Shown piece by piece: positions 24,051-35,003 of a stretch of 64,000 bases of DNA. Within the stretch, counting starts at the first letter, position 1. Each line of letters starts with the position of its first letter. A program made the translations under genes and the position numbers. The notes below the pieces were generated by a model. That model had not been told where the DNA came from. It made no database searches and was given only the letters and a program-made list of their open reading frames with translations. The stretch is from Myotis daubentonii (Eukaryota; Chordata; Mammalia; Chiroptera; Vespertilionidae). The stretch is taken from NCBI RefSeq assembly GCF_963259705.1, contig NC_081841.1:29167358-29231357 (forward strand), in the 5' to 3' direction.

Positions 24051-24059
24051 TGATAACAG

Positions 24060-24640
24060 ATTACCAGCTAGGCTGGAAGCCAACCACCTGATTAAGGCAA
24101 TTTAAATGCTTGCAAAGTGGTGAGATTAAAATCAAATAAGTGCCGATTTTTTTCTTCTTCTTTCCCCTGCCTGCTTCACTTATCTTCCCCTGGATTCGTT
24201 CCTTAACTACCCAGGAGGACTCTGGGTAATTTTCCCCGGCGCCAATTACCCCAGGATGGTTTTTCGGGTGAAGCAGAATAATTACCGCACTATCAATCCA
24301 AAATGGGCCGCTTAATGCGTTTAAGAGAGATGCTGAGCCCGGGCAGGGAGGCCGCCTGAAGCGGCCGGAGCCCCTGGCCTCCGCAGAGAGGGAGCCGATG
24401 GGGAGGAGGCGGCACACACCCAAGGTGAAAGCAAACAAGGCAAACTCCCGGGAAGCGAGCGCCGGGCCAGCTAATGAGCTGCTTCCCACGTGGGGCAGGC
24501 TGCAGTCGCAGGCGGCTGACAAAGCCAGGCAGGTTAAGAAAATAATATTTATCATCCAGCTGCCAGGACTGTCTTTATCAAAACTCTTTCTAAAAGCCAT
24601 ACAAGGAGAAGAAAAACGGGCTGGGGCATTTTTTTAAGAG
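24060..24640. promoter_or_regulatory. Candidate conserved regulatory block (enhancer-like)
   Basis: A non-repetitive block unlike the AT-rich surroundings. It has several homeodomain-type cores (CAATTACC near 24244, TAATTACC near 24280, CTTAATGCG near 24312, CTAATGAGC near 24471) beside a CpG-rich centre (about 24340-24500, with GAAGCGGCCGGAGC). No inserted repeats interrupt it. A 179-codon minus-strand frame spans it (24061-24600), but no domain is recognisable and the protein's composition tracks the DNA, so I favour regulatory DNA over coding. Conservation is inferred, not measured. Confidence 0.4.
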
Positions 24641-25228
24641 AAACAAAAACAAAAGCAAAAAGCCCCCAAGCAGCTGTGATGGCAATGCCTCTTCCTTGCT
24701 GATGGGTTAGAAAAGGAAGCGGGAGGCCGGGAGTGAAGCCCACAGCGATTTTTTAAACATTTTCCCGCAAGTGCAATGGGGAAACCACAAACCACGCAAT
24801 CCGAGTATTTGTTTAAGAATGAAAATCAGGCAGCAACTTGGAACTGACACCACTGAATTCTGTTTTGTAGCAACGTCACATGAAGTAGCATCTTCCATCT
24901 GTTGAGCACGCTCTGAATTTCCTTAATTGTCATTATTGGAGTGCAAATTTTGAGTTTTAGCCAGTTTGTCCCAAGAAGCACAATGCTCATTTAGAATAAA
25001 AAAATAAATAAATAAAGTAATCGTTACCTCTAAGGGGGCTGCTGTGGTGTCCTCCGTTTAGTTATTTCTTTACAGTGATCTGTCAATGACATGTGCCTTC
25101 TCCGTGCTCAGTGTGGTGAAGGGTTTTTAAAAAGTATTTAACCAAAGGCTGATTTATGATTTAGCTTAACAGATGGTGCGTGATAATGTGAGTCAAAGTG
25201 ATTTCAGAGAAATTCAGCATTTGCAATT

Positions 25229-25237
25229 GTGTGTGTT

Positions 25238-25278
<41 letters not shown>

Positions 25279-25279
25279 A
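25229..25279. repeat. (GT)n(GA)n microsatellite
   Basis: GT dinucleotides change to GA dinucleotides at about 25259. Confidence 0.95.
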
Positions 25280-25689
25280 CCTTTCTGTTTTCGTGGACTC
25301 ACATTCCTATCTGTGTACCTGAAAGTGGGCTTCTGAATGCTGACCCCAGTAGGGTAATATTCCATGTGAAACTGATTTATCAATGCAACCATTCCTGGCT
25401 CCTGACCTTGGTAATCAGTTTCATCTTCGGAGGGAAGAAAAGATAAATGAGTATGGAGGCAAACGCATGCTGTCCTGTGTTCTAAGTACACATGTTAAAC
25501 CACGTGTTGGAAAGAATATCATTAACTTCATGTGGGTCGGAAATGAATCCCTATCCTTTCTGACAGATGCTCTGGTTTATACAGAAAAGCATTTTGTAAG
25601 GCTCACGCACAATCCATTTAAGATTATCACATTAAACCATATTTACTTCCGAGGTCTGTAATAATTACACATGCACTTGAAAATCCCCA

Positions 25690-26000
25690 GGACTTTGGCT
25701 GCTGTGTCACAGATTTATACTCAAACATTTTCATTTGATGTGCAAAGTGAGAAGTACTCTTTAGCGGCAAGACAATTATCTGATTCTACTAATAAATGAC
25801 TGCGCTGGTAGTCATTTTTAATTGAACAATTATAGGATATTGCACTGTCAGTTGATTATAGAAGTCATTTCATAAATGTCAAAAATCTCTTTAAATGAAT
25901 TATGAAGCTCCAAAATAACTCCGGCAATCAGCCAGCAATAACACAATAATCTGTTTACTCTGTTGTCAGCTGCACTCTCACCGCGTCGCGGAGGGGAGAC
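25690..26000. promoter_or_regulatory. Candidate conserved non-coding block
   Basis: Repeat-free, compositionally mixed sequence with homeodomain/forkhead-like words (TTTTTAATTGAACAATTATAG, AACACAATAATCTGTTTAC, TCAGCTGCA E-box). No coding signal. It resembles deeply conserved enhancers in texture only; comparison with other mammals would decide. Confidence 0.3.
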
Positions 26001-26562
26001 GCCAAAAGGAGAAGCAGAGCGCAGTGTGGGGGACCCTTCTGAAGGGTGGTGCTTCCTTCCAACTGCAGCCACCACCTAGGCTTTGATTAACATAGATTTG
26101 GAGTTTTCTCAAGAGCTTGTCAAGGTATAAGATGTGCTACAAAATTAAAGTCACCCTGCAAATGCAAACATTGCGAACATATATGTGTGTTCTGGACATG
26201 CTGACTATTCCAGGTGAGCTGATCCATGGGCATGGCGTCAGAAACTCTGGGGCTGCCCAGGGCTTCCAGGACTGTCCCCTCACATCCATTTGCCTCGGTT
26301 CCTCCACAGCCTCAGCCCTTTGTGCCAATTATTCTTGGATTGAATCTCCTGATACTTCCCTAATATCCACCAAATTTTATCTTTAAAATACTCAGAAGAA
26401 TTGTTACCCTTCATACCACATAACAAAGAGACTAGTGCCCTGCCATTTTTCAGTTTCACATGCTTGTGTGGACACCTGTGTGGATATAATAATATCATGT
26501 TTTCAGCTGGCAAGAGTGAAGCCAAAGATGAATTAATTTTCACTTAAAGAGAAGTTGCACTG

Positions 26563-26812
26563 CCTGGCTGACGTGGCTTAGTGGTTGAGGGTTGACCTAT
26601 AAAATAGAAGGTCAATTCCCAATCAGAGCACATGCCCAGGTAGTGGGCTCGATCTCTGGTGGGGGACGTGCAGGAGGCACCCTTACACTAACCCTAACTC
26701 TAACCCTAATCCTAATCCTAACCCTAATTCAGTGATTCTCTCTCATCATTGATGTTTCTATCTCTCTCTCCCTTGCCCTTCCTCTCTGAAATCAATAAAA
26801 AATATCTATCTA
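26563..26812 (+). mobile_element. Ves-type SINE carrying telomere-like repeats
   Basis: Plus-strand SINE: CCTGGCTGACGTGGCTTAGTGG head, AAGGTCAATTCCCAATCAGAGC (B-box region), CACATGCCCAGGTAGTGGGC, CGTGCAGGAGGCA, then telomere-like hexamers, then the usual GATTCTCTCTCATCATTGATG and pyrimidine block, ending GAAATCAATAAAAAATATC and a TCTA-repeat tail. The 13-bp duplication AGAAGTTGCACTG lies at 26550-26562 and again at 27212-27224, beyond two Helitrons that sit in its tail. Confidence 0.88.
26688..26729 (-). repeat. Short interstitial telomere-like repeat
   Basis: Seven consecutive hexamers of the CTAACC type (CTAACC, CTAACT, CTAACC, CTAATC, CTAATC, CTAACC, CTAATT), the C-rich strand of the vertebrate telomere repeat TTAGGG. 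They stand where the SINE normally reads AGCCGATCAAT-like sequence. Confidence 0.9.
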
Positions 26813-26830
26813 TCTATCTTCTATCTATCT

Positions 26831-27036
26831 TTCTATGGCTAATATGCAAATTGTCTCCGGAATTTCACCAGGAAACCTAGAGTTCGATTGCTTGCTATGA
26901 TGTGTGCTGACCACCAGGGGGCAGCGCAGAGTGAAGGAAGACCGTGGACAGCAGCAGGAAGGCCCCAATCGGCCCTGATGGTCAACCAGTCCTAGGGACC
27001 CTACTCGTGCACGGATTTTGTTCACTGGGCATCTAG
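26831..27036 (+). mobile_element. Non-autonomous Helitron with a CTCF-like motif
   Basis: The 5' end is obscured by the preceding TCTA repeat; recognisable from GGCTAATATGCAAATTG. Ends GGGCATCTAG at 27036. A full CTCF-core match CCACCAGGGGGCAG lies at 26911-26924. The terminal hairpin is degraded (GTGCACGGATTTTGTTCAC). Followed without spacer by another Helitron. Confidence 0.8.
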
Positions 27037-27192
27037 TCTATAATAATAAAAGCATAATATGCTAATTAGATTGGACGACCTTCTGGACAAAGCCAGGGCT
27101 GCAAGGGAAGCCTGGGTCCCAGGTACCAGAGGGAAGCCGGTGCTGGGGAAGGAAGGCCTACTCTTGCATGAATTTCGTGCATTGGGCCTCTG
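27037..27192 (+). mobile_element. Short non-autonomous Helitron
   Basis: Starts TCTATAATAATAAAAGCATA directly after the CTAG of the upstream copy; the 3' end is decayed (GGGCCTCTGTA in place of CTCTAGT). Hairpin GCATGAATTTCGTGC near the end. Same family as the minus-strand copy at 7034-7210. Confidence 0.82.
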
Positions 27193-27224
27193 TATTTATA
27201 TAAGAAAAGAAAGAAGTTGCACTG

Positions 27225-27875
27225 ACAACATATAGGTTGCTAAGATTTAACATGCAATTTTATTGCAAAGTAAATATTTTTATAATATATGATATACTAT
27301 ATTTCCTTGAAAAGTACACTCTAATTTTACAAAGGGAATTTTGCTTTTTTAATACCTAATTTTTTATATGCCATCTTTTCAGATTTTTTGCTTTCTGCAC
27401 TCTTTCATACATTAGCTGAGCAAAAAGAATAATGTTTATTTTCAGATGAAGATATTATTTATAAAGTTCTTTGTGGAATAAAATTTTCTAAAGCAAGAAA
27501 TAAAACCTTGATTATTTTTTATCAGCTTGGGATTATTTAGTTTAAGCACCTTCAATTTGAATCCACTCACAAATTTTACCTGAGAGAAATATGAGTAATA
27601 ATAATTTTATAGTTCCTCACTTAATATATATGGGGACACAGAATAATGCCCCATTTGTTCTTTTCAGGTTGCACATTCTTCAGTGAATAGCACAGCAGGC
27701 AAATTTTTGGGTCCCAAAAATGTCCTTTTAAGTTACCTTCTCTACTTCCCTTAGCAGTTCTAAGGCTATGGCATAGGAAGGTGAAAATGATTCTACCAAA
27801 AAGTAAATTGCAATACATTTAAAAATCCTAAGAGCAGAGATAAAAGAAATTATTTTACATCTTAGAAAACTGATA
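27225..27875. other. AT-rich intergenic sequence
   Basis: No feature recognised; the 65-codon minus-strand frame at 27621-27818 has no domain. Confidence 0.5.
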
Positions 27876-28666
27876 TCCTATCTAATAAAAGAGAAACATG
27901 GTAATTGGCGTACGACCGCTACCCTTCCCACTGGCTAATCAGGACAATATGCAAATTAACTGCCAGCCAAGATTGCGGCCAGCAGCCAGGCAGCTTGAAA
28001 CTAACATGAGGCTTGCTTCAGTGACGGAGGACTCTAATGTTCCCCGCCTGCCACTGCAGGCCTCTGAGCTGCAACTCTAAGCAACTATGTAACAAATATA
28101 GAAGCTAAACAAAATCCCAGAAACTTGCTTTAGTCCGCCGGGCTTCAGCCAGCAGGATCGTAACATTGTAAACAAAGGCCAGAAACCTGCTTTCAGCAGC
28201 AGAGGCCTAAGAGCTGGAGCCAAGCCTCAGAGCTAAAGCTGGCCCCGAATAAAAAAAGAAAAAAGAAAAAAAGGAGCGCTTGGGAGCTTCAGTCACCTGC
28301 CAGCCTGAAAACAGCCCTCAGCCCCTCACCCAGACTGGCCAGGCACCCCAGTGGGGACCCTCACCCTGAAGGGTGTGTGACCAGCTGCAAACAGCCCTCA
28401 GCCCCTCACCCAGGCTGGCCAGGCACCCCAGTGGGCACCCCCACCCTGAAAGGTGTGTGACCAGCTGCAAACAGCCATCATCCCCTCACCCAGGCTGGCC
28501 AGGCACCCCAGTAGGGACCCCCACCCTGAAGGATGTGTGACCAGCTGCAAACAGCCATCATCCCCTCACCCAGGCTGGCCAGGCACCCCAATGGGGACCC
28601 CCACCCTGATCCAGGACACCCTTCAGGGCAAACCAGCCAGCACCCATCTGTGCACCAGGCCTCTAC
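27876..28666 (+). mobile_element. Non-autonomous Helitron with unusual interior and 80-bp tandem repeats
   Basis: A|TCCTATCTAATAAAAGAG at 27876, with the same 5' region as 8550 (GGTAATTGGCGTACGACCGC, ATGCAAATTAACTGCC). It ends GCACCAGGCCTCTAC at 28666, with the final G of CTAG mutated. Between about 27985 and 28290 lies sequence with no counterpart in the other Helitrons here. It includes an A-rich run (28248-28282). This is followed by about four 80-bp repeats (28318-28640, unit carrying GTGTGACCAGCTGCAAACAG). No coding capacity. It abuts the next Helitron. Confidence 0.82.
28318..28640. repeat. 80-bp tandem repeat, about 4 copies
   Basis: Recurring GGTGTGTGACCAGCTGCAAA at exactly 80-bp steps in the later copies, each followed by CCCCTCACCCAGGCTGGCC. 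The copies differ by a few substitutions. Confidence 0.9.
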
Positions 28667-29291
28667 CCTATATAGTAAAAGGGTAATATGCCTCCCAGCA
28701 CCAGGATCAGCGGAGCTGAGAGGCCTCCTGGCACCGGGATCAGCGTGACAGGGGGCAGCGCCCAAACCCCCTGATCGCCCTGGGGCTCTGTGTGTGACAG
28801 GGGGTGGGGCAACAACCTCCCTATCCACCCTGCTCTGTTCATGACAGGGGAAGGCGCCCCAACCCCCTGATCTGCCCTGCTCTGTGCGTGACAGGGGGCA
28901 ACGCCCCAACCCCCTGATTGGCCCTGCTCTGTGCATGACAGGGGGTGGCGCCACAACCTCCCCATCGACCCTGCCTTGAGTGTGACAGGGGGGCGGTGCC
29001 CCAATCCCCCAATCAGCCCTACCTGAGTGTGACTGAGGGTGGCATCGCAACCTCCCAATCCGCCCTGCTCTGTGCATGACGGGGGCGGTGCCCCAACTCC
29101 CCAATCGGCCCTGCTCTGAGCCTGACCAGGGGCTGCACCTAGGGATTGGGCCTGCCCTCTGCCACCCGGGAGCAGGCCTAAGCCAGCAGGTCATTCTCTC
29201 CTGAGAGGTCCCAGACTGCGGAGAGGGCACAGGCCGGGCTGAGGGCCCCCCTACCCCCGAGTGCACAAATTTTTGTGCACCGGGCCTCTAG
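28667..29291 (+). mobile_element. Non-autonomous Helitron with GC-rich minisatellite
   Basis: Starts CCTATATAGTAAAAGGGTAA, abutting the upstream element; ends GGGCCTCTAG at 29291, followed by T. Hairpin GTGCACAAATTTTTGTGCAC. The interior (about 28740-29130) is a roughly 60-bp minisatellite with GTGACAGGGGG and CCCCAACCCCCTGAT words. The 262-codon minus-strand frame (28478-29266) is created by these repeats and is not a gene. Confidence 0.88.
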
Positions 29292-31739
29292 TATGTTATA
29301 TAATTATGGATAGAATTAGATGACATCCTAATTTCTAGTAAGACTGAACCAACTGCTTGGTCTTATGGCTTTCTTATTACATTTACCACTTGGCGGCGTA
29401 AGCAGGGAAAACTCAAAGGACTAAAGAAAAACCTCTGTAAAGCCCACATGGTGTCTTGAGCGAACTGGAAAAAACAGAAAACACAGGAATGTGTGGACGT
29501 GTGGTAGTTAGAACTGATTCAGACCTGGCTGAATGACTTTGCCAGTGACACAGGTCATGACCTTAGATGACATATCACTCATCTGACCTGTCCCTACGTT
29601 GTTATCCAATTACTGTCTTAGGGAAAGTCTTTTGAAATTCATTACCTAAATAATTCCTGCAAGGTTTGTATAAACTTAGATGAAAAAACATCACACCTAA
29701 AGTCAACTCCTGTTTACGGCTAATATAAAAGGGATATGGTATTAACTGTTACTATACCACATTGTTTTCACTATTTTCAAAGAAGTAAAATATACTAATA
29801 AAGGATTCTATTGAATCTGACAGCATTATTATTAGATAACTTTATGTATCACTAAAGATATAATGCTGCGAGTTAATCATGTCAATTGTAACACACTTCT
29901 CCATATAAAAGATGTTAGAATCTAGAAAAAAAAAAAAATACCCCCCTAGTTTCACTAAAAAAAAGGTAGCATAAACATAACAAATAATCCCATATGGTTT
30001 AAAAGGTATTTTATTATCCTGAAATGCATTATAGTCACCATAATTGCCAAAATATATTATTGCAAAAAATAGTTTAAAAATTCACTGTTTTTATATATTT
30101 TATGTTATACTTTACCAATAAAAACAAAATTTGATACAATCATAAGTTGTGTTTGTAGTCTTAAATTATATTTTTCTTTATTGACCCTGAACAATTGAAC
30201 AAACACACATAAATATACATTCACACACATACTTAATTACATGTAAGAATACAAAAAAATTGAATTTGCACAAATATATATACTTTGTCACAGACTTTTC
30301 ATAAATTTTAATGCAATGAGTCAGTCAGATTTTAACAGATCATTACTGGTAAATAAGTTGTAGAAATAGGAATAGTAAGTAGGAAGCAAGGAGGAAGTAA
30401 AATTGAAAAATAATTTTTATTATAATTAATATACGTCTATTTGTTTTCCTTCATAAGATTTCTTTTCTTTGGTATACCCCCAATATAGTAAGCTGAAATA
30501 GGGGTCAAATATATACTTATTTATATCAACATTACATTTCTAGTCATGCCAATGATGAAAGCACTTTAAGGCCTGGAGGGTAGTAATAAAATTTTTAATG
30601 CAATCACATAGAGTGTTGCCTTACAATTTGAGCATTAAAATATCATTCAGGGATTCAGGAAACAGAGACTGACACAATCAAATAGTTACTATCTAAACCT
30701 TCCCCTAATCTTTTAAGGGCTGAAGAAAATGCATATATAGAAATAGATATTAAGGAAAAATAGCTAGGATAGACGGGATTTTAAAGCATTTGTAAGGAGG
30801 TAAAATGCAATGAATTGTGTATCACAAGCAATGTTTGGAGAGCATTTTGCATTACTTAGAGCTACCAGAGAACTTTCTTTTTCTAAAAGTTCATTTTTTA
30901 AAATATGTTAGTCATAAAACTGAAAAAAAAAAACAAGATAATTGAGCTGCTTGGTTTTCAATTTGTGAATGTTTAATTGAAACTCAACTGTATCACATGT
31001 TGTCATTCTAAGATTTTCTTTAAAAACGGAGCAATGATTAAAACAAAAACAACACAAAACATAAGACACAAGAACTTTTGATACATTCAAAGCACTGGTC
31101 CACACTGGGAAATCATTAGGCATTGCCCTTTTTACTTTCCACTTTTTCTTTGACTTTCTTTCCTGTTTTCTGCTCCTTTTCCCCTCCCCTTGACCACACC
31201 CCACCTCTCTGTTTGTTATGCTACCATATTCACATTGCCGATAATACCTCCTGTTTCTGACATTTTTAAGGTATCATACTCTGTGGCCTTCTTTAAAACC
31301 TTCTTTAAATAACCAAAGTCCGTCAGTAAAATAATTCAAGATAACATATTGGTGTGGATCAATGTTTAATATGTTACTCTTACCACAGCTTAGCATTTTG
31401 ACAGAGTATCTGTTAAGAATATGTGCTTTATCTTTGAAAAAAATAAATACTTAAGCTAGCTGTTCAGAAATAGGGACAATCTCGTGGCTGAATAAGTTTG
31501 CACTCAAGTTCATTGTGTAATATTTCTCAATCTGTACATATAGCTTCTGTATTTTTGTTCCTACTGTGTGCTCACCATAGTGTTTCTAATTATCTCCTGG
31601 ACATTTTTATCAGTCATTTTGATTGTCTTATTCCCCAAAATCTTTTATTTATTTTGTGGAAGTTTAATTGATTGATTAATAGTACCATTGACTGCTCTTG
31701 TCCGTTTTGCTGGACCTGTTTGGTTTGCCTTCTATCCAT
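29292..31739. other. AT-rich intergenic sequence
   Basis: No gene, bounded transposon or conserved motif recognised. The 98-codon minus-strand frame (30908-31204) is low-complexity and lysine-rich. Confidence 0.5.
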
Positions 31740-32790
31740 CTTCCTCTCCTCCAGTCCCACTCAATTTCAGCTAAGTTGACCCAAGTCCTGTAGATTCATC
31801 TCAGAATTGTCTCTTGACTTTATCTCCTTCAATCTGCTCTTAATAGCATTGACTTAATTTAAGCATTAATTGCTCTTAATAGATTATTGCAATGGACTCC
31901 TAAATTTTGCCTGTAACAAGGTTTTTCTCTCTCTCACTGTGATTACACTCTAATCTGTCCCTATAAGCACCTTTTAGAAATGTCAATCATATGTTTCTTT
32001 CTTGTTTAGAAAGTAGGCTTCTCATTATTTTTGTTATGAAGTCTACACACTCAAGCATGGAGCTAAAAAACAAAAATAAACTTTCCCATCCAGGCTTAAA
32101 TTTTCTTTTCAGCCTATATATTTTTTTGCAAATAGCCTACACAGCCCTTATTCCAACCTTGCAGAATGCTTGCCATTTTCTTTCTTCCATTCCTGTTTTT
32201 CTACAGTCTGCTACTTGCTTGCCTAGAATGTATCACACTTACTGACTGTTAGGTCGGAGAGAGCCCAGGATCGGATACATGCAGACGTGTGATGAGATAA
32301 TGGACTCCGCCCCCACCCCACCCTGGAATTTCTAACAGATCAACGTGCCAGACACAGATACTGCCTTCTCCCTGGAATCCACATGACCCCCACACAGATA
32401 CTGACTCCTTCCTGAATACCCTGCCAGCCCCCTGTGGCGGAAACTTCCTCAGCTCATGTCCCCGCCCCTCACCCAACTTCAGTATGAAAAAAGCGCCCCC
32501 CTCCCTGTTGGCGCGAATCCACTGACCCTGTCTTTGGGGTCCGTGGGTCACCCAGGGACACTGAATAAAACCTTTCCTTTTCTTTCTTTTCTGATTGAAT
32601 CGGTTCTCTTTATTTCCTACGCCACCTTCCTGAGCCACCTAACACTGACAATTTATTTCTTATGTTTATAAGATTTATTTCAGATGTCACTTCCCCTACA
32701 AAGGCTTCCCAGGCTCCCCCAGGCAGTTGACATCCTTAACTTAGGTATTAATCTTATTGTATTTTCCATGGGAGTATGTTCTACTCAGCC
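31740..32790 (+). repeat. L2 LINE fragment split by a solo LTR
   Basis: 31740-32246 and 32650-32790 read as one plus-strand L2 3' region. The first part has ATTGCAATGGACTCCTAA and TGCTTGCCTAGAATGTATC; the second continues with TTTCAGATGTCACTTCCCC and AAGGCTTCCCAGGCTCC. These are the usual order in L2. Confidence 0.6.
32247..32644 (+). mobile_element. Solo LTR of an endogenous retrovirus
   Basis: 398 bp bounded by TGTTAGG and CCTAACA, the inverted TG...CA ends of an LTR. Flanked by a 5-bp duplication CTGAC (32242-32246 and 32645-32649), with an AATAAA signal at 32564-32569 followed by a T-rich run. No internal retroviral genes remain, so the provirus has recombined down to one LTR. It inserted into an L2. 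The class cannot be settled from the ends alone. Confidence 0.85.
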
Positions 32791-33324
32791 AAGTCCTACC
32801 CTGCCATGTACAAACACTTCTATAACATGATGACAACTTGATACCAAAGCTTCACTCCATGGTTGAGAGTCCTGAAAGTCCTGAATCATTGAAAGATTAA
32901 TGGTATCCACAGAAAATAGTTTGGATGGGGTTCAGTTCCATTAAGTCTTAGATAATCGTGGGGGAATTATCTGGAGAAATGATGAGTGACACAGAAGAAA
33001 TTGCTGATGGAAAACTTTACCTACAACCATGAGAAGCACAGCTAAGATCCTGAATTATGGCTGTGGTCATAGTGATGGAGAGAATACAAATATGATGATA
33101 TTAATGTGATGTGAGGTGAAGGAATGACTGCTATGTTTCTGGCTTGCTAAATATAGATTCCCAATAAAAGAAAAAGTGAGTGTAGGGGGAGGAATAGGCC
33201 TAAACATTTGAATTTAACTGCTTTCAGGACAGCAACGTATATATTTCCTTTAGATAATTAGACATATTAGACTGAAAGTTTTATCTTAAAGAGTAGATCA
33301 GATGTTGGTTTTTGTTGTTGTTGT

Positions 33325-33515
33325 TATAATGGGTCAGACAGTATTTTCATCTTTGACGACCATATGTTCTTGGTTGCAACTGTTCGACCATGCCTTTGTA
33401 GCATAAATGCAGCCATGGACAAAACAAACAAGCATGGTTGTGTTTCATTAAATTTTCATTTACAAAAACAAGTAGCAAGTTAAATCTAGCCTACAGGCCA
33501 CAGTTTTCTGACCCC
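33325..33515 (-). mobile_element. Old hAT-Charlie-type MITE
   Basis: On the minus strand it reads CAGGGGTCAGAAAACTGTGG, then a TTTTTGTAAATGAAAATTTAATG block and CCATGGCTGCATTTATGCTAC, the order seen in ancient mammalian MER5/Charlie elements. Diverged, without clear target duplication. Confidence 0.65.
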
Positions 33516-34734
33516 TGATCTAGATAATTGCGGCCCTCAGTGTAGAGGAGGATACATGACACCAGAGTAGGTGAGATTATTCAAGAAAAGTATATAGAAG
33601 GAGATCCATTTGTCATTGGATCAGGAAGAGTAGAACTCATGAAGAAACCAGGATAAAATGGTCCAAAATGCCAGAAATGTTGAAAACAAGAAAGAGGATT
33701 GTTATGTAAATAAAGCAATAGGTTTTTCAAGATTAACTATGTTAAATGGAATAGAGAGCTTTAGTAAGTATGAATAAAGAAAGGAAAAAAATGCAAAAAA
33801 AGATAACTGACCTTGAATGAGAAGGTTCATTAGAGTGTGGGAGCAGATTTTATCTTGCAGAAGCAGGTGTTATGAAAATATAAGAGGGAAACCAACAAAT
33901 ATTCATTACTCTTCCCAGAAACTTGGCTCAAATAAAAATTGGCAACCTCGTTCAAGAAAGGAAGTGTTTGTCCCAGTTTTTGCATTGGACTGTCTGTACT
34001 GATTTTGCAGGGAATGAGGTATATTTTAATAATTATACATTGTTGCTGCTTTCAAAGTCTTTAAAATCTATAATTAACATCTGTGTTACCTGGCATGTTG
34101 ACTGTTTCGGGATTTTAAAATTGCAAGTTAAGAATTATATGTTAAAGTCTTTCACTGATAGTCTTCACCCCTCTTTCCTGGTTGCCCGGAGTCTTTCAAC
34201 CTTTCTTTAAGCATACCTGAAACTGAAAAAAAAGTCCCTCTCTTTTCTTCCATATTGACATGACTCTTCCTTCCATGACATAGTCTGATTGATCTGTTTC
34301 TGTTCCTGTATTTTTCTCAAATTATGTTAAAAATGATTCTTATAGGAGCCATATCTAAGATGCTAGACTCTTAAATTTCAATACTTGGTAAAGGACTATA
34401 CTTATCTAAGAGTTAGGCCACATGAACATAATCATTATAAATGTGAACTTGTATGTACAATAATTTAAAAAATGTATTAGAATCTGGTGAAGAAATATTC
34501 AAAATGTTGAAATAAAGAAATGAAGAAAATTAATATAGATTTAATATTCAAAATATACTTAGGAAATGAGTATTTCACTATCCTACCATCCTGCCTTATC
34601 CAAATAGGAATTGAAGTTCAAAGCAGTTTACATTGGAGATGGCACTGTGGTACCAACAAATATTCTGTGCCCATCTTGTGGCAAGATAAAGTGTATCATC
34701 TTTGAATTGTTTATTATCAATGAATGGAGAGGAT

Positions 34735-34975
34735 TGTGTTGAATATTTTCTGAGCATTTAACTCTGTGCCAGGCCCCATTCTAAGTACTCAATAGATGCT
34801 AATTTATTTAATCCTCAAAATAAACCTAAATGATAGTTACTACTATTACCTTCTTTCTACAGATGAAGAAACTGTGGTTCAGAGAGGTATATAATAGCCC
34901 CAGTTTACCTGGATAGTGCATAGTGGAGCCAGGATTTGAATCCAGGAAGATAGCTCTAGAGCCTCACCTCTTCAA
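34735..34975 (-). repeat. MIR SINE
   Basis: Reverse-complement MIR order: GTGCCAGGCCCCATTCTAAG, TTTATTTAATCCTCAAAATA, CTTTCTACAGATGAAGAAAC, GTTCAGAGAGG and CCAGGATTTGAATCCAGG. Confidence 0.8.
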
Positions 34976-35003
34976 ACAATGAGGATATGGTTAAGTGTTA
35001 ACA

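Noticed and set aside
24061..24600. 179-codon minus-strand frame with a hydrophobic early segment
   Set aside because: No recognisable domain, the frame ends in low-complexity lysines, and the DNA looks like regulatory sequence. Kept as a question in the findings.
26688..26729. Chromosome end or telomere-adjacent region
   Set aside because: Only seven degenerate hexamers, flanked on both sides by SINE sequence.
28318..28640. CRISPR-like array
   Set aside because: Direct 80-bp repeats without spacers, in a mammalian transposon.
28478..29266. 262-codon minus-strand frame, the longest in the window
   Set aside because: Spans the boundary of two Helitrons and is built from their tandem repeats; no domain.
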